The notes beneath the pieces were generated by a model. That model searched no databases. It was not told where the DNA came from and saw only the letters and a program-made list of their open reading frames with translations. The translations under genes and the position numbers were made by a program. Below are positions 9,783 to 19,113 of a stretch of 55,567 nt of DNA, piece after piece; within the stretch, counting starts at the first letter, position 1; each line of letters opens with the position of its first letter. Source of the stretch: Pseudoflavonifractor sp. An44 (GTDB taxonomy: Bacteria > Bacillota > Clostridia > Oscillospirales > Oscillospiraceae); contig NZ_NFIH01000016.1 in assembly GCF_002161675.1 (NCBI RefSeq), forward strand, positions 1-55,567, written 5' to 3'.

Positions 9783-10283
9783 TTAACCGATGATTTCTTC
9801 CACGCTCTTGCCGCGGATACGAGCGACTTCAGCGGGGCTGCGCAGAGCCTTCAGGCCAGCCATGGTGGCAGCCACCACGTTCTGGGGGTTGTTGGTGCGC
9901 AGGCACTTGGCACGGATGTCGGAGACACCCGCGGCCTCCATCACAGCACGCACGGGGCCGCCGGCGATGATACCGGTACCCTTGGATGCGGGCTTGAGGA
10001 GCACGCGGCCGGCGCCGAACTCACCGATGACCTCGTGGGGAATGGTGGTGCCGGACAGGGTCACGGTCACCATGTTCTTCTTGGCATCCTCGATGCCCTT
10101 GCGGATGGCCTCGGCCACCTCAGCGGCCTTGCCCAGGCCGTAGCCGACCTTGCCCTTCTCGTCGCCCACAACAACCAGGGCGGAGAACTTGGCCACACGG
10201 CCGCCCTTGACGGTCTTGGAGACGCGGTTGAGGTACACAACCTTCTCTACGAACTCCTTGGGTTCTTTCTCAAAACGAGCCAT
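9783..10283 (-). CDS. rpsE: 30S ribosomal protein S5
   Basis: S5 lies near the mRNA entry site and affects decoding accuracy. The 166-residue product has the double-stranded RNA-binding-like N domain ([21 protein letters not shown]) and the C domain with [21 protein letters not shown]. The gene is in the canonical place after rplR. Confidence 0.97.
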   Translation of the reverse strand: MARFEKEPKEFVEKVVYLNRVSKTVKGGRVAKFSALVVVGDEKGKVGYGLGKAAEVAEAIRKGIEDAKKNMVTVTLSGTTIPHEVIGEFGAGRVLLKPASKGTGIIAGGPVRAVMEAAGVSDIRAKCLRTNNPQNVVAATMAGLKALRSPAEVARIRGKSVEEIIG

Positions 10284-10300
10284 ACTTTCTTCCTCCTCCC

Positions 10301-10660
10301 TTAGAACTGCAGGCCGCCCTCACGGGCGCCCTCGGCCAGAGCCTTCACGCGGCCGTGGTACAGGTAGCCACCACGGTCGAACACAACAGCCTCGATGCCC
10401 TTGGCACGGGCGCGCTCGGCAATGGCCTCGCCCACCTTCTTGGCAGCTTCGCAGTTGCTGCCGGAGCCTTCAAAGCCCTTCTCCAGGGAAGAAGCGGAAA
10501 CCAGGGTCACACCCTTGGTGTCGTCGATGATCTGAGCATAGATGTTGGTCTCGCTGCGGAACACATTCAGACGGGGACGCTCGGAGGTGCCGGACACCTT
10601 ACCACGAACGCGCTTATGACGATGCAGGCGCTGAGCCTTAGTGTTGGGTCTGTTAATCAT
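10301..10660 (-). CDS. rplR: 50S ribosomal protein L18
   Basis: L18 binds 5S rRNA together with L5 and L25. With the ATG at 10660 the protein has 119 residues and starts [25 protein letters not shown] stands 10 nt upstream of this ATG. A GTG three codons earlier overlaps the site and was rejected. The C-terminal signature [21 protein letters not shown] is intact. Confidence 0.95.
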   Translation of the reverse strand: MINRPNTKAQRLHRHKRVRGKVSGTSERPRLNVFRSETNIYAQIIDDTKGVTLVSASSLEKGFEGSGSNCEAAKKVGEAIAERARAKGIEAVVFDRGGYLYHGRVKALAEGAREGGLQF

Positions 10661-10679
10661 AATCGGCACACCTCCTTAA

Positions 10680-11225
10680 TTACTTCTTAGCACCGGTCTT
10701 ACCAACCTTGCGGCGGATGACCTCGTCAGAGTACTTAATACCCTTACCCTTGTAGGGCTCGGGGGGACGCTTCTCGCGGACCTTGGCAGCGAACTGGCCG
10801 ACCAGCTGCTTGTCGAAGCCTGCGATGATGATCTGGTTCTGGTTGGGAACCTCGATGGTGATGCCCTCGGGAGCCTCCATGATGACCTGGTGAGAGAAGC
10901 CCAGGTTCATCACCAGCTTGCCGCCCTCCAGAGCCACACGGTAACCTACGCCGTTGACGTCCAGGGACTTCTTGTAGCCCTCGGTGACACCCACGATCAT
11001 GTTGTGCACCAGGGTGCGGGTCAGACCGTGGAGGGCACGGTTCTCCTTCAGATCGTTGGGACGGGTGACGGTGATGACGCCGTCAGCCAGAGTGATGGTC
11101 ATGTTGGGGTGGAACTGCTCCACCAGGGTGCCCTTGGGGCCCTTGACGGTGACCACGTTGTTGTCAGCAATGCTTACCTCCACGCCGGCGGGGACGGCGA
11201 TAGGAGCTCTACCAATTCTAGACAT
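10680..11225 (-). CDS. rplF: 50S ribosomal protein L6
   Basis: L6 binds near the sarcin-ricin loop and the factor-binding site. The protein has 181 residues from the ATG at 11225 ([17 protein letters not shown]), which has a GGAGGGT site. The conserved C-terminal motif [23 protein letters not shown] is present. It lies 13 nt downstream of rpsH. Confidence 0.96.
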   Translation of the reverse strand: MSRIGRAPIAVPAGVEVSIADNNVVTVKGPKGTLVEQFHPNMTITLADGVITVTRPNDLKENRALHGLTRTLVHNMIVGVTEGYKKSLDVNGVGYRVALEGGKLVMNLGFSHQVIMEAPEGITIEVPNQNQIIIAGFDKQLVGQFAAKVREKRPPEPYKGKGIKYSDEVIRRKVGKTGAKK

Positions 11226-11238
11226 TCCTATACCCTCC

Positions 11239-11640
11239 TTACCAAACGAAAGCCAGGACTTCGCCGCCGACATGGGCCTCGCGGGCCTTCTTGTCGGTCA
11301 TGACGCCCTTGGAAGTGGACACGATAGCAATGCCCAGGCCACGGAGCACGCGGGGCAGCTCCTCAGCGCCAGCGTACACACGCAGGCCGGGCTTGGACAC
11401 CCGGCGCAGACCAGTGATGGCCTTCTCCTTGCCGGGCTGCACATACTTCAGAGTGATGCGGATGACACCCTGGGTACCATCGTTGATGGTCTGGAAGTTC
11501 TTGATATAGCCCTCGTCCAGCAGAATCTGAGCGATGGCCTTCTTCATGTTAGAAGCAGGAACATCCACGGTGTCATGCTTTGCGTTGTTCGCGTTGCGGA
11601 TGCGAGTGAGCATATCCGCAATGGGATCGGTGATTTGCAT
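11239..11640 (-). CDS. rpsH: 30S ribosomal protein S8
   Basis: S8 binds the central domain of 16S rRNA and in gamma-proteobacteria also represses the spc operon. The 133-residue product starts [20 protein letters not shown] and carries the [13 protein letters not shown] motif near the C-terminus. Unusually, 234 nt separate it from rpsZ upstream. That gap holds a consensus-like promoter and a hairpin ending just before the GGAGG, so rpsH and the genes after it can probably be transcribed on their own. Confidence 0.97.
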   Translation of the reverse strand: MQITDPIADMLTRIRNANNAKHDTVDVPASNMKKAIAQILLDEGYIKNFQTINDGTQGVIRITLKYVQPGKEKAITGLRRVSKPGLRVYAGAEELPRVLRGLGIAIVSTSKGVMTDKKAREAHVGGEVLAFVW

Positions 11641-11874
11641 GATTTTTACCTCCTATAAAATTTACGGGCTTGATGCCCGTACAGGCGGAAAGGTATCGAA
11701 GGCTAGGTTGGTTCCTCCGACCTTTTGTCCGTCTTTTCCCACGCTGGGGGTCTCTTTTACCATTGGCACGGTGGCCAACGATTTATTATAACATGCCCAT
11801 AGGCGGGGGTGCAACCCCCCGCCTGGGACTTGTTATCCAAATTTTTCTCCGGTATTCGACCGTTTTGCGGCAAA
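11641..11874 (-). promoter_or_regulatory. Long rpsZ-rpsH spacer with leader hairpin
   Basis: This 234-nt gap has no gene. On the minus strand it holds a GC-rich stem (11801-11824), a promoter, and about 130 nt of leader. The leader ends with the stem ACGGGC/GCCCGT followed by an A/T-rich tail immediately before the rpsH ribosome binding site. The stem could be an attenuator or a protein-binding site, possibly for S8. That reading is inference. Confidence 0.6.
11785..11814 (-). promoter_or_regulatory. Internal promoter in front of rpsH
   Basis: On the minus strand: -35 TTGCAC, 18-nt spacer, -10 TATAAT. The -35 overlaps the GC-rich stem at 11801-11824, so folding or readthrough from upstream could affect its use. 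Confidence 0.65.
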
Positions 11875-12060
11875 TTACCAGGAGGCCTTCTTCACGCCGG
11901 GAATCTGGCCCTTGTAGGCCAGCTCGCGGAAGCAGATACGGCAGATGCCGTAGTCCCGGAGGTAAGCGTGGGGGCGACCGCAGATCTTGCAGCGGTTGTA
12001 GCGGCGGCTGGAGAACTTGGGCTCAGCCTGCTGCTTGAGAATCATAGACTTCTTAGCCAT
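11875..12060 (-). CDS. rpsZ: 30S ribosomal protein S14, zinc-binding type Z
   Basis: This is a 61-residue S14 of the short zinc-binding class. It has two Cys-X2-Cys pairs (CKIC and CRIC) around [11 protein letters not shown]. Many Firmicutes also carry a zinc-free S14 elsewhere that is induced in zinc shortage, but none is visible in this window. The gene lies between rplE and the rpsH promoter region. Confidence 0.97.
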   Translation of the reverse strand: MAKKSMILKQQAEPKFSSRRYNRCKICGRPHAYLRDYGICRICFRELAYKGQIPGVKKASW

Positions 12061-12078
12061 AGCTGGTTTCTCCTTCCA

Positions 12079-12630
12079 TTAACCGTTGGTGGTGAAGGGA
12101 GCGCCCAGGAGAGTCAGCAGCTCCTTGGCCTCCTCGTCCGTCTTAGCAGTGGTGCAGATGACGATGTCCATACCACGGATCTTGTCGATCTTATCGTACT
12201 CGATCTCGGGGAAGATCAGCTGCTCCTTCAGGCCCAGGGCGTAGTTGCCGCGGCCATCGAAGGCGTTGGGGTTGATGCCACGGAAGTCACGCACACGGGG
12301 CAGGGCCACGTTGAACAGACGATCCATGAACTCCCACATCTTGTCCTGGCGCAGGGTGACCTTAGCGCCGATGGGCATGCCCTCACGGAGCTTGAAGTTA
12401 GCCACGGACTTCTTGGCCCGGGTGATGACGGGCTTCTGGCCGGTGATGGTGGCCAGGTCGTTGACCACGCTCTCCAGCACCTTGGCGTTGTCGCGGGCCT
12501 CACCACAGCCCACGTTCACCACGATCTTGTGGATGCGGGGGATCTCCATGGTGGACTTGTAGCCGAACTTCTGCATCAGAGCAGGAGCGATCTCGGCATT
12601 GTACTTAGCCTTCAGATTGGGGTTAGCCAT
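12079..12630 (-). CDS. rplE: 50S ribosomal protein L5
   Basis: L5 binds 5S rRNA and contacts the P-site tRNA. It has 183 residues with the family motifs [15 protein letters not shown] and [17 protein letters not shown], and ends with [16 protein letters not shown]. It stands between rplX and rpsZ in canonical order. Confidence 0.97.
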   Translation of the reverse strand: MANPNLKAKYNAEIAPALMQKFGYKSTMEIPRIHKIVVNVGCGEARDNAKVLESVVNDLATITGQKPVITRAKKSVANFKLREGMPIGAKVTLRQDKMWEFMDRLFNVALPRVRDFRGINPNAFDGRGNYALGLKEQLIFPEIEYDKIDKIRGMDIVICTTAKTDEEAKELLTLLGAPFTTNG

Positions 12631-12651
12631 TTTCTATACTCCTCCTCTTTC

Positions 12652-12957
12652 TCAGATTTCAGCGCCGCAGTGCTTGCACACGCGCACCTTCTTGCCGTCC
12701 ACGATCTTGTGGGCGACGCGGGTGGCCTTGTTGCACTTGGGGCACACGGTCATAACCTTGCAGGCGTAGATGGGGGTCTCCTTCTTGACGATGCCACCCT
12801 CCTCGCCCTGACGGCGAGCCTTCTGGTGACGGGTAGCGACGCTGACGCCCTCCACGACCACCTTGCCGGCCTCGGGGTTGACGGACAGGACCTTGCCCTG
12901 CTTGCCCTTGTCCTTACCGGACAGGACAACCACGGTATCGTTCTTCTTTACGTTCAT
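12652..12957 (-). CDS. rplX: 50S ribosomal protein L24
   Basis: L24 is an assembly initiator that binds near the 5' end of 23S rRNA. The KOW motif is KKNDTVVVLSGKDKGKQGKV. The C-terminus carries two Cys-X2-Cys pairs (CPKC and CKHC) forming a zinc ribbon, as in a number of Clostridia. I chose the ATG at 12957 (101 residues) because GAGGT is at working distance. An ATG two codons upstream remains possible. Confidence 0.95.
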   Translation of the reverse strand: MNVKKNDTVVVLSGKDKGKQGKVLSVNPEAGKVVVEGVSVATRHQKARRQGEEGGIVKKETPIYACKVMTVCPKCNKATRVAHKIVDGKKVRVCKHCGAEI

Positions 12958-12980
12958 ACTCATACCTCGTAACCCCCCTC

Positions 12981-13349
12981 TTACAGCACTTCGGGAGCCA
13001 GGGACAGGATCTTCATGTAGTCCTTGTCACGCAGCTCACGAGCCACTGGGCCAAAGATACGGGTGCCGCGGGGGTTCTTGTCGTCGCGGATGATAACGGC
13101 GGCGTTGTCGTCGAAACGCACATAGCTGCCGTCGGCACGGCGCACGCCGCGCTTGGAGCGGACGATAACGGCCTTGACCACTTCGCCCTTCTTCACGGTG
13201 CCGCCGGGAGCGGCCTTGCGTACGGAGGCGACCACCACGTCGCCGATGTTACCAAACTTGCGCTTGGAGCCGCCCAGTACGCGGATGGTCTTGATCTCCT
13301 TGGCGCCGGTGTTGTCGGCAACCTTCAGATAGCTTTCTTCCTGAATCAT
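12981..13349 (-). CDS. rplN: 50S ribosomal protein L14
   Basis: L14 forms part of the intersubunit bridge and the landing site for RsfS. The 122-residue length is typical. It starts [20 protein letters not shown] and contains the signature [18 protein letters not shown]. It lies 15 nt after rpsQ. Confidence 0.98.
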   Translation of the reverse strand: MIQEESYLKVADNTGAKEIKTIRVLGGSKRKFGNIGDVVVASVRKAAPGGTVKKGEVVKAVIVRSKRGVRRADGSYVRFDDNAAVIIRDDKNPRGTRIFGPVARELRDKDYMKILSLAPEVL

Positions 13350-13364
13350 ACTGGCACCTCCTTC

Positions 13365-13628
13365 TTACTTCGCCTTCTCGATGATCTCAACCACGCGCCA
13401 GCGCTTGTCCTTGGACAGGGGGCGGGTCTCCATCACACGAACACGGTCACCTACGCCGCACTGGTTCAGCTCGTCGTGAGCCTTCAGCTTGTAGGTGCGC
13501 TTGACAATCTTCTTATACAGAGGGTGGGCCACGCGGTCGGCGATGGCGACCACCACGGTCTTATCCATCTTATCCGAAACCACCAGGCCGACTCTGGTCT
13601 TACGAGAAGAGGTTCTCACTTCGCTCAT
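13365..13628 (-). CDS. rpsQ: 30S ribosomal protein S17
   Basis: This is an OB-fold primary 16S rRNA binding protein of 87 residues. The family stretch [21 protein letters not shown] and the motif [20 protein letters not shown] are intact. It is preceded by rpmC and followed by rplN. Confidence 0.97.
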   Translation of the reverse strand: MSEVRTSSRKTRVGLVVSDKMDKTVVVAIADRVAHPLYKKIVKRTYKLKAHDELNQCGVGDRVRVMETRPLSKDKRWRVVEIIEKAK

Positions 13629-13641
13629 CGTTTACTCCTCC

Positions 13642-13839
13642 TTATCGGCCCTGCTGCTCACGCAGGATGGTCTTGACTCGGGCAATGTCTTTCTTAACCT
13701 CTGCGATGCGGATGGGATTTTCCAGCTGATTGGTGGCGTGCTGAAGACGGAGGTTGAACAGGTCCTTCTTCAGCTCCACCAGCTTGGTCTCCAGCTCGGT
13801 TGCGCTCATCTTACGGACTTCGTTAGCTTTCATCTTCAT
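13642..13839 (-). CDS. rpmC: 50S ribosomal protein L29
   Basis: This is a 65-residue helical-hairpin protein near the peptide exit tunnel. It starts [20 protein letters not shown]. The ATG overlaps the rplP stop as ATGA, indicating translational coupling. A second ATG two codons later is an alternative. The C-terminus is [14 protein letters not shown]. Confidence 0.96.
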   Translation of the reverse strand: MKMKANEVRKMSATELETKLVELKKDLFNLRLQHATNQLENPIRIAEVKKDIARVKTILREQQGR

Positions 13840-14258
13840 TCACCACCATTCGTCTCTTTCTTGATAATCTTGCACTTGACAGGCAGCTTGTGGCTGGCCA
13901 GACGGAGGGCCTCACGGGCGACCTCCTCGGAAACGCCGGCGATCTCGAACATGACACGGCCGGGCTTGACAACGGCAACCCAGTACTCGGGAGCGCCCTT
14001 ACCGGAACCCATTCGGGTACCCAGGGCCTTCTTGGTCACGGGCTTGTCGGGGAAGATCTTGATCCAGACCTTACCGCCACGCTTGGTGTAACGGGTCATG
14101 GCCACACGGGCGGCCTCGATCTGGTTGCCGGTGATCCAAGCGGGCTCGGTGGTCACCAGGCCGAACTCACCGTAAGCGATGGTGTTGCCACGGGTGGCGA
14201 CGCCGGTCATACGACCACGGTGCACGCGGCGATATTTCACTCTCTTAGGCAGCAGCAT
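13836..14258 (-). CDS. rplP: 50S ribosomal protein L16
   Basis: L16 organises the A-site and peptidyl-transferase region of 23S rRNA. The 140-residue protein starts [19 protein letters not shown] and contains [18 protein letters not shown] and the [19 protein letters not shown] signature. Its ATG overlaps the rpsC stop (TAATG). Confidence 0.98.
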   Translation of the reverse strand: MLLPKRVKYRRVHRGRMTGVATRGNTIAYGEFGLVTTEPAWITGNQIEAARVAMTRYTKRGGKVWIKIFPDKPVTKKALGTRMGSGKGAPEYWVAVVKPGRVMFEIAGVSEEVAREALRLASHKLPVKCKIIKKETNGGE

Positions 14259-15070
14259 TACTGGGCGCCTCCTTCCTTAGCAGCGGGACGGCCCTGGCGG
14301 TTGCCACCATTGCGGTTGAAGCCGCCCTGGCGACGATCACCACCGTTGCGGCGATCGCCATTGCGGCGGTCACGACGGGGGCGCTGCTCACGCTCTTTGT
14401 AGTTCTTGGTGTCGATGGTGCGGGGAGTGGTGCGCAGGGTCTGAGTCAGAACCTCGCCCTTGTAGATCCACACCTTGATGCCGATGCGGCCATAAGTGGT
14501 GGCAGCCTCAGCAAAGCCGTACTCGATGTCGGCACGCAGGGTCTGCAGGGGGATGGTGCCGTCGTGGTACTGCTCGGTGCGGGCGATCTCAGCGCCGTTG
14601 AGACGGCCGGAAGCCTGCACCTTGATGCCCAGGGCGCCCATGCGCATAGCGCGGCCCATGGCGTTCTTCATCGCGCGGCGGAACGCGATGCGCTTCTCCA
14701 GCTGCTGAGCGATGTTCTCAGCCACCAGCTGAGCGTTGGTGTCCACGTTCTTGACCTCAACGATGTTGAGAGCCACGGGCTTGCCCAGCTTCTTCTCCAG
14801 CTCCACGCGCAGCTTCTCGATCTCCTCGCCGCCCTTGCCGATGACGACACCGGGACGGGCGCAGTGCACATAGATGCGGATCTTGGCGTTGTCACGCTCG
14901 ATCTCGATCTTGGGCACGCCGGCGGAGTAGAGCCGCTTCTTCAGATCGCGGCGGAGATTGTAGTCCTCAACCAGGAGGTCGCCCACTTTCTCATTGCGGG
15001 CATACCAACGGGAGTCCCAGTCTTTGATGACGCCCACGCGAAGGCCGTGGGGGTTAACTTTCTGTCCCAT
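14258..15070 (-). CDS. rpsC: 30S ribosomal protein S3 with Arg/Gly-rich tail
   Basis: S3 lines the mRNA entry channel and shares helicase activity with S4 and S5. The core is normal, with KH-domain motif [17 protein letters not shown] equivalent ([14 protein letters not shown]) at about residues 72-85 and the IKVWIYKGE motif. At 270 residues it is longer than typical S3. The extra part, from about residue 228, is a low-complexity tail of [16 protein letters not shown]-like repeats. Such RG-rich tails suggest extra RNA contacts, but that is inference. Confidence 0.97.
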   Translation of the reverse strand: MGQKVNPHGLRVGVIKDWDSRWYARNEKVGDLLVEDYNLRRDLKKRLYSAGVPKIEIERDNAKIRIYVHCARPGVVIGKGGEEIEKLRVELEKKLGKPVALNIVEVKNVDTNAQLVAENIAQQLEKRIAFRRAMKNAMGRAMRMGALGIKVQASGRLNGAEIARTEQYHDGTIPLQTLRADIEYGFAEAATTYGRIGIKVWIYKGEVLTQTLRTTPRTIDTKNYKEREQRPRRDRRNGDRRNGGDRRQGGFNRNGGNRQGRPAAKEGGAQ

Positions 15071-15089
15071 TACTCTTTGACCTCCTTAC

Positions 15090-15422
15090 TTAGCGCTCTT
15101 TGACCACAACGGTCACGTGAGAAGTTCTCTTGTTGATGCGATAGGCACGACCCTGGGCCCGGGGCATGAAGCGCTTGATGATGGGGCCGGGGGTGGCGAA
15201 GGTGGCAGCAACGTACAGCTTCTCGGGGTCCATGCCGTGGTTGTTCTCGGCATTGGCGGCGGCGCTGTTGACCAGCTTCATCAGGGGCTCAGCAGCGGCC
15301 TTGGGGGTCAGAGCCAGGATGGCGTTGGCCTGAGCAATGCTCTTGCCACGGATCAGGTCGCACAGAATGCCGACCTTGCGGGGAGAGATACGAATGTATC
15401 TCAGTGTTGCTTTAGCTTCCAT
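15090..15422 (-). CDS. rplV: 50S ribosomal protein L22
   Basis: L22 lines the nascent peptide tunnel through its beta-hairpin loop. The protein has 110 residues, starts MEAKATLRYIRISPRKVGIL and has the C-terminal motif RAQGRAYRINKRTSHVTVVV. Macrolide resistance changes usually occur in this hairpin. Nothing odd is seen here. Confidence 0.97.
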   Translation of the reverse strand: MEAKATLRYIRISPRKVGILCDLIRGKSIAQANAILALTPKAAAEPLMKLVNSAAANAENNHGMDPEKLYVAATFATPGPIIKRFMPRAQGRAYRINKRTSHVTVVVKER

Positions 15423-15436
15423 TCTATCTCTCCTCC

Positions 15437-15709
15437 TTACTTACCAGTCTTGCTGCCAGCGTGACCCTTGAAGGTACGGGTGGGAGCAAACTCGCCCAGC
15501 TTGTGGCCGACCATGTCCTCGGTGACGTACACGGGCACGTGCTTGCGGCCATCATGCACAGCAAAGGTGTGGCCCACGAAGGAGGGGAAGATGGTGGAGG
15601 CGCGGCTCCAGGTCTTCAGAACCTTCTTCTCGTTGGCCTTGTTCATTTCGTCGACCCGCTTCAGCAGCTCGGGAGCGCAAAAGGGGCCTTTCTTGATACT
15701 TCTGCTCAT
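15437..15709 (-). CDS. rpsS: 30S ribosomal protein S19
   Basis: This is a 30S head protein that contacts S13 and the A-site tRNA. The 90-residue product starts [19 protein letters not shown] and has the signature [21 protein letters not shown] followed by [13 protein letters not shown]. Confidence 0.98.
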   Translation of the reverse strand: MSRSIKKGPFCAPELLKRVDEMNKANEKKVLKTWSRASTIFPSFVGHTFAVHDGRKHVPVYVTEDMVGHKLGEFAPTRTFKGHAGSKTGK

Positions 15710-15723
15710 CTTTTACTGCCTCC

Positions 15724-16557
15724 TTACTTACCGTTACGACGCTTGACGATGAACTTGTCGGTGGGGTTCTTCTTCTTGCGGGTCTTGTAACCCATAGCAG
15801 GCTTGCCCCAGGGAGTGACAGGACCGGGACGGCCCACGGGGCTCTTGCCCTCACCACCGCCGTGGGGGTGGTCATTGGGGTTCATGACGGAGCCACGCAC
15901 GGTGGGACGCCAGCCCATGTGACGCTTACGGCCGGCCTTACCGATGTGGATGTTGGCCCAGTCGGTGTTGCCGACCTGACCGATGGTGGCCTTGCACTCC
16001 TCACGGATGAGGCGGACCTCGCCGGAGGGCAGACGCACCTGAGCCATGCCGTTCTCCTTGGCCATCAGCTGAGCGGCCACGCCAGCGGAACGAACCAGCT
16101 GAGCGCCCTTGCCGGGATACAGCTCGATGCAGTGGATCATTTCACCCACGGGGATGTTGGCGATGGGCAGGCAGTTGCCGGGCAGGATGTCGGCGTCGGC
16201 GCCGGTCATGATGATGTGGCCGGCCTTCAGGCCCACGGGAGCCAGGATATAACGGCGCTCGCCGTCCTCATACTCGATGAGGGCGATGTTGGCGGAGCGG
16301 TTGGGGTCGTACTGCAGGTTGATGACGGTAGCGCTGCCCACCTTATCACGCTTGAAGTCGATGATACGGTACTTGCGCTTGTTGCCGCCGCCGCGGTGGC
16401 GGACGGTGATGCGGCCGTAGCTGTTACGGCCGGCGTGCTTCTGGAGCACCTCGGTGAGGGAGCGCTCCGGCTTGGCCTTCTTATCAATGCCCTCGAAGGC
16501 GGACACAGTCATGTGACGGCGGGAGGGCGTTGTGGGCTTGTATACGCGAATAGCCAT
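15724..16557 (-). CDS. rplB: 50S ribosomal protein L2
   Basis: L2 is required for peptidyl-transferase activity and subunit association. The 277-residue protein shows [17 protein letters not shown], and the C-terminal signature [21 protein letters not shown] with the catalytically important histidine. It lies between rplW and rpsS. Confidence 0.98.
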   Translation of the reverse strand: MAIRVYKPTTPSRRHMTVSAFEGIDKKAKPERSLTEVLQKHAGRNSYGRITVRHRGGGNKRKYRIIDFKRDKVGSATVINLQYDPNRSANIALIEYEDGERRYILAPVGLKAGHIIMTGADADILPGNCLPIANIPVGEMIHCIELYPGKGAQLVRSAGVAAQLMAKENGMAQVRLPSGEVRLIREECKATIGQVGNTDWANIHIGKAGRKRHMGWRPTVRGSVMNPNDHPHGGGEGKSPVGRPGPVTPWGKPAMGYKTRKKKNPTDKFIVKRRNGK

Positions 16558-16574
16558 AGTTCAATTTCCTCCTC

Positions 16575-16871
16575 TTACACCATACCCTCGAAGAACTCGA
16601 TGGTCTTGGACTCCTCGGTCAGAGTCACAACGGCCTTCTTCCAGCTGGCCCGACGGCCCTCGGGATAACGGCCCATGCGCTTGACCTTACCCTGCATGTT
16701 CAGGGTGTTAACCTTCGCCACGTTCACGCCGAAGATCTCCTCGACTGCCTTGGCGATCTCGATCTTGTTGGCGTCCTTGGCGACCTCGAAGGTGTACTTC
16801 TTCTCGGTGGCCAGCATCATGGACTGCTCGGTGACGATGGGGCGCTTGATGATATCGTAAGCGGTCTTCAT
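16575..16871 (-). CDS. rplW: 50S ribosomal protein L23
   Basis: L23 sits at the tunnel exit and docks trigger factor and SRP. It has 98 residues and starts [20 protein letters not shown]. The conserved [18 protein letters not shown] stretch is present. Its start overlaps the rplD stop by one nucleotide (TAATG). Confidence 0.97.
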   Translation of the reverse strand: MKTAYDIIKRPIVTEQSMMLATEKKYTFEVAKDANKIEIAKAVEEIFGVNVAKVNTLNMQGKVKRMGRYPEGRRASWKKAVVTLTEESKTIEFFEGMV

Positions 16872-17485
16872 TAGGCGAACACCTCCTCGATGGTGGCCAG
16901 CGCAGCCTTGTCGATGATCAGCTGGTTGGCGTTGACAATGTCATAGACATTGATCAGGTTGGCGGGAGTGGTGACCACGCCGGGAATGTTGCGGGCGGAC
17001 TTGACCACGTTGGCGCAGCTGGTGACAACCACAGCCTTGTCGGCCTCCACGGCGTTCAGGAAGCCCTGGAAGGTACGGGTCTTAATCTCGTTCATGCCCA
17101 GGCCGTCCACCACCAGCAGGTTGCCGGAGGCAGCCTTAGCGGACAGAACGGACTTCAGGGCCAGACGCTTCACCTTCTTGTTGAGGGTGTAGCTGTAATC
17201 CCGGGGCTTGGGAGCGAACACGATACCGCCGTGGGTCCACTGAGGAGCACGGGTGGAACCCTGACGGGCGTGACCGGTGCCCTTCTGGCGCCAGGGCTTG
17301 CGGCCGCCGCCGGAAACCTCGGCACGGGTCAGAGCGCTCTGAGTGCCCTGACGGCAGTTGGCCAGGTGATTCTTGACCACATCGTGAACGACGTACTGGT
17401 TGGGCTCGATGCCGAAGATGGACTCGGAGAGCTCGACCTCGCCGATCTGCTTACCGGCCATATCATAAAGGTTAGCTTTAGGCAT
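16871..17485 (-). CDS. rplD: 50S ribosomal protein L4
   Basis: L4 extends into the peptide tunnel and in E. coli also represses the S10 operon. The protein has 204 residues. The tunnel loop contains [23 protein letters not shown], followed by [19 protein letters not shown]. It is 18 nt downstream of rplC. Confidence 0.97.
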   Translation of the reverse strand: MPKANLYDMAGKQIGEVELSESIFGIEPNQYVVHDVVKNHLANCRQGTQSALTRAEVSGGGRKPWRQKGTGHARQGSTRAPQWTHGGIVFAPKPRDYSYTLNKKVKRLALKSVLSAKAASGNLLVVDGLGMNEIKTRTFQGFLNAVEADKAVVVTSCANVVKSARNIPGVVTTPANLINVYDIVNANQLIIDKAALATIEEVFA

Positions 17486-17503
17486 TTGTCATTCTCTCCT
17501 TTC

Positions 17504-18226
17504 TTACTTGTTACGCGCAGAGGCCTTCTGGGGATTGACACGGGCGGAAGCCTTCTGAGGATTGACGCGGCCAGCCTCGGTGACCTTCTTCTCCATGACC
17601 TTCTTGACGGAGCTGCGCAGAGCGACCACGCCGCCCTTGGGGCCGGGGATAGCGCCGCGCACGGCAACCAGGCCCATCTCCTCGTCGACCACCACAACGT
17701 CCAGGTTCATCACAGTGACCTGCTCGTTGCCCATCTGGCCGGCGCCGATCTTGCCCTTGAAGATGCGGGAAGGATCGGTGCTGGAGCCCATAGAACCGGC
17801 GTGACGGTGCACAGGACCGGTACCGTGGGTATTCTTCAGGGTGTGAGCGCCCCAGCGCTTGACGACGCCCTGATAGCCGTGACCCTTGCTGATGCCGGTC
17901 ACGTCCACGCGATCGCCCACGGCGAACACGGTGGCGTTGATCTCGTCGCCCACGTTGAGCTCGGCGGCGTTATCCAGCTTGAACTCCTTCAGGACGCGCA
18001 GGACCTTGCCGGACTTCTTGCTGTGGCCCACCTCGGGCTTGGACAGCTTGCGCTCGGGAACTTCCTCAAATCCCAGCTGAACGGCGGTGTAGCCGTCCTT
18101 TTCCTCGGTCTTCTTCTGCACCACGGTGCAGGGGCCTGCCTGGATGACAGTGACCGGGATGACCTTGCCGGCTTCATCGAAGATCTGGGTCATGCCCAGC
18201 TTCTTGCCGATAATGGCCTTTTCCAT
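17504..18226 (-). CDS. rplC: 50S ribosomal protein L3 with duplicated C-terminal repeat
   Basis: L3 helps form the peptidyl-transferase centre. The core is normal: it starts [21 protein letters not shown] and has the signature [14 protein letters not shown] and [20 protein letters not shown]. At 240 residues it is longer than usual because the C-terminus ends in two copies of RVNPQKASA. The two DNA copies (27 nt each, 17513-17566) differ at a few bases. This suggests an old tandem duplication. The gene is 273 nt from rpsJ. Confidence 0.97.
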   Translation of the reverse strand: MEKAIIGKKLGMTQIFDEAGKVIPVTVIQAGPCTVVQKKTEEKDGYTAVQLGFEEVPERKLSKPEVGHSKKSGKVLRVLKEFKLDNAAELNVGDEINATVFAVGDRVDVTGISKGHGYQGVVKRWGAHTLKNTHGTGPVHRHAGSMGSSTDPSRIFKGKIGAGQMGNEQVTVMNLDVVVVDEEMGLVAVRGAIPGPKGGVVALRSSVKKVMEKKVTEAGRVNPQKASARVNPQKASARNK

Positions 18227-18499
18227 GTGTATTCCTCCTTAATAAGGTTATTGGTTGAAAAACGTGAGACATTGGGTGCTCATTGGTTTTCCAACATGAC
18301 CCGCTCACCTCAATTTCAGCGGTGAGCTGCGGGTACAACAAAGTTGTGTGAGAGTCAGTTGTAATGTTGTCACGTTCCAAAGCCTTCGCGACGGCCGCTT
18401 TCCCTTCGACTCGCTTTCCAAACTCGAAGTGCTGCTCACTTCTCCTTTGAAACGCTCGCTACGGTCCAAGCTTCCTGCTCCCGGCTTTTCCACGCTTCC
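18227..18499 (-). other. Structured rpsJ-rplC spacer, no gene seen
   Basis: This 273-nt gap inside the S10 operon has no convincing reading frame. The transcript side is purine-rich for about 130 nt after rpsJ and contains two similar strings (CCGTAGCGAGCGTTTC and CCGTCGCGAAGGCTTT). A stem GCTCACC/GGTGAGC lies at 18303-18327. Most genomes have a short gap here, so this may be an inserted repeat or a regulatory spacer. Confidence 0.5.
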
Positions 18500-18814
18500 T
18501 TACAGCTTGATCTCGATGTCCACGCCAGCGGGCAGGTCCAGGCTCATCAGAGCCTCCACAGTCTTGGCAGAGGGCTTCACCACGTCGATCAGACGCTTGT
18601 GAGTGCGACGCTCAAACTGCTCACGGCTGTCCTTGTACTTGTGGACAGCGCGCAGGATGGTGACCACTTCCTTCTTGGTGGGCAGGGGGATGGGGCCGGA
18701 GACGGTGGCGCCGGAGCGCTTGGCGGTCTCCACGATCTTCTCGGCGGCCTGGTCGATCAGCTGATGATCGTAAGCCTTGAGCCGAATGCGAATCATTTCT
18801 TTCTGAGCTGCCAT
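18500..18814 (-). CDS. rpsJ: 30S ribosomal protein S10
   Basis: S10 is a 30S head protein and also a partner of NusB in antitermination. It has 104 residues from the ATG at 18814, which follows AAGGAGGAAAACCCAA. Family motifs are [20 protein letters not shown] and [21 protein letters not shown]. It is the first gene of the ribosomal operon. Confidence 0.97.
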   Translation of the reverse strand: MAAQKEMIRIRLKAYDHQLIDQAAEKIVETAKRSGATVSGPIPLPTKKEVVTILRAVHKYKDSREQFERRTHKRLIDVVKPSAKTVEALMSLDLPAGVDIEIKL

Positions 18815-19078
18815 TTGGGTTTTCCTCCTTAATAACATACGAAGTGATGATTGGTCGTCCCTTCGTACGGTGAAAAACTCCGTCCACGTTTCCGTGCGTA
18901 TCACTCTGGGACATGAATAAAACCGGCACAAAAGCTGGCCGGTTTCACCCATTTCCCGGCGATATACGCCGTGAACTGAGTCTCTCAGCCGCCCGATTCT
19001 CGGACATACTCCGCGGAAGTTACCTCGTTTTCACGAGCAATCTCCCGCATCATCGCATAGTGCACCCTTTGCAGGCGC
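18815..19078 (-). ncRNA. S10 operon leader with attenuator-like hairpin
   Basis: About 265 nt of transcript precede rpsJ. On the minus strand a stem AAACCGGC/GCCGGTTT with a 10-nt loop is followed by TTATT (18914-18945), resembling a terminator. A second stem TACGAAG/CTTCGTA lies just before the ribosome binding site. Leader control of S10 operons is known in other bacteria, but I cannot match this leader to a described family. Confidence 0.55.
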
Positions 19079-19084
19079 TTGGTT

Positions 19085-19113
19085 ATTGTACTATATACAC
19101 TTTGTAAAGTCAA
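19085..19113 (-). promoter_or_regulatory. Main promoter of the S10 operon
   Basis: On the minus strand: -35 TTGACT, exactly 17 nt, -10 TACAAT. This is a strong sigma-A promoter as expected for ribosomal protein genes. Confidence 0.85.

Noticed and set aside
11801-11824. The AGGCGGGGG/CCCCCGCCT stem as the terminator of the upstream half of the ribosomal operon
   Set aside because: It has no T-run on the minus strand, and genes continue in canonical order. It is reported only as part of the rpsZ-rpsH spacer.
18348-18602. An 84-codon plus-strand frame over the rpsJ-rplC spacer
   Set aside because: It runs into rpsJ on the opposite strand, has no ribosome binding site and no recognisable protein features.
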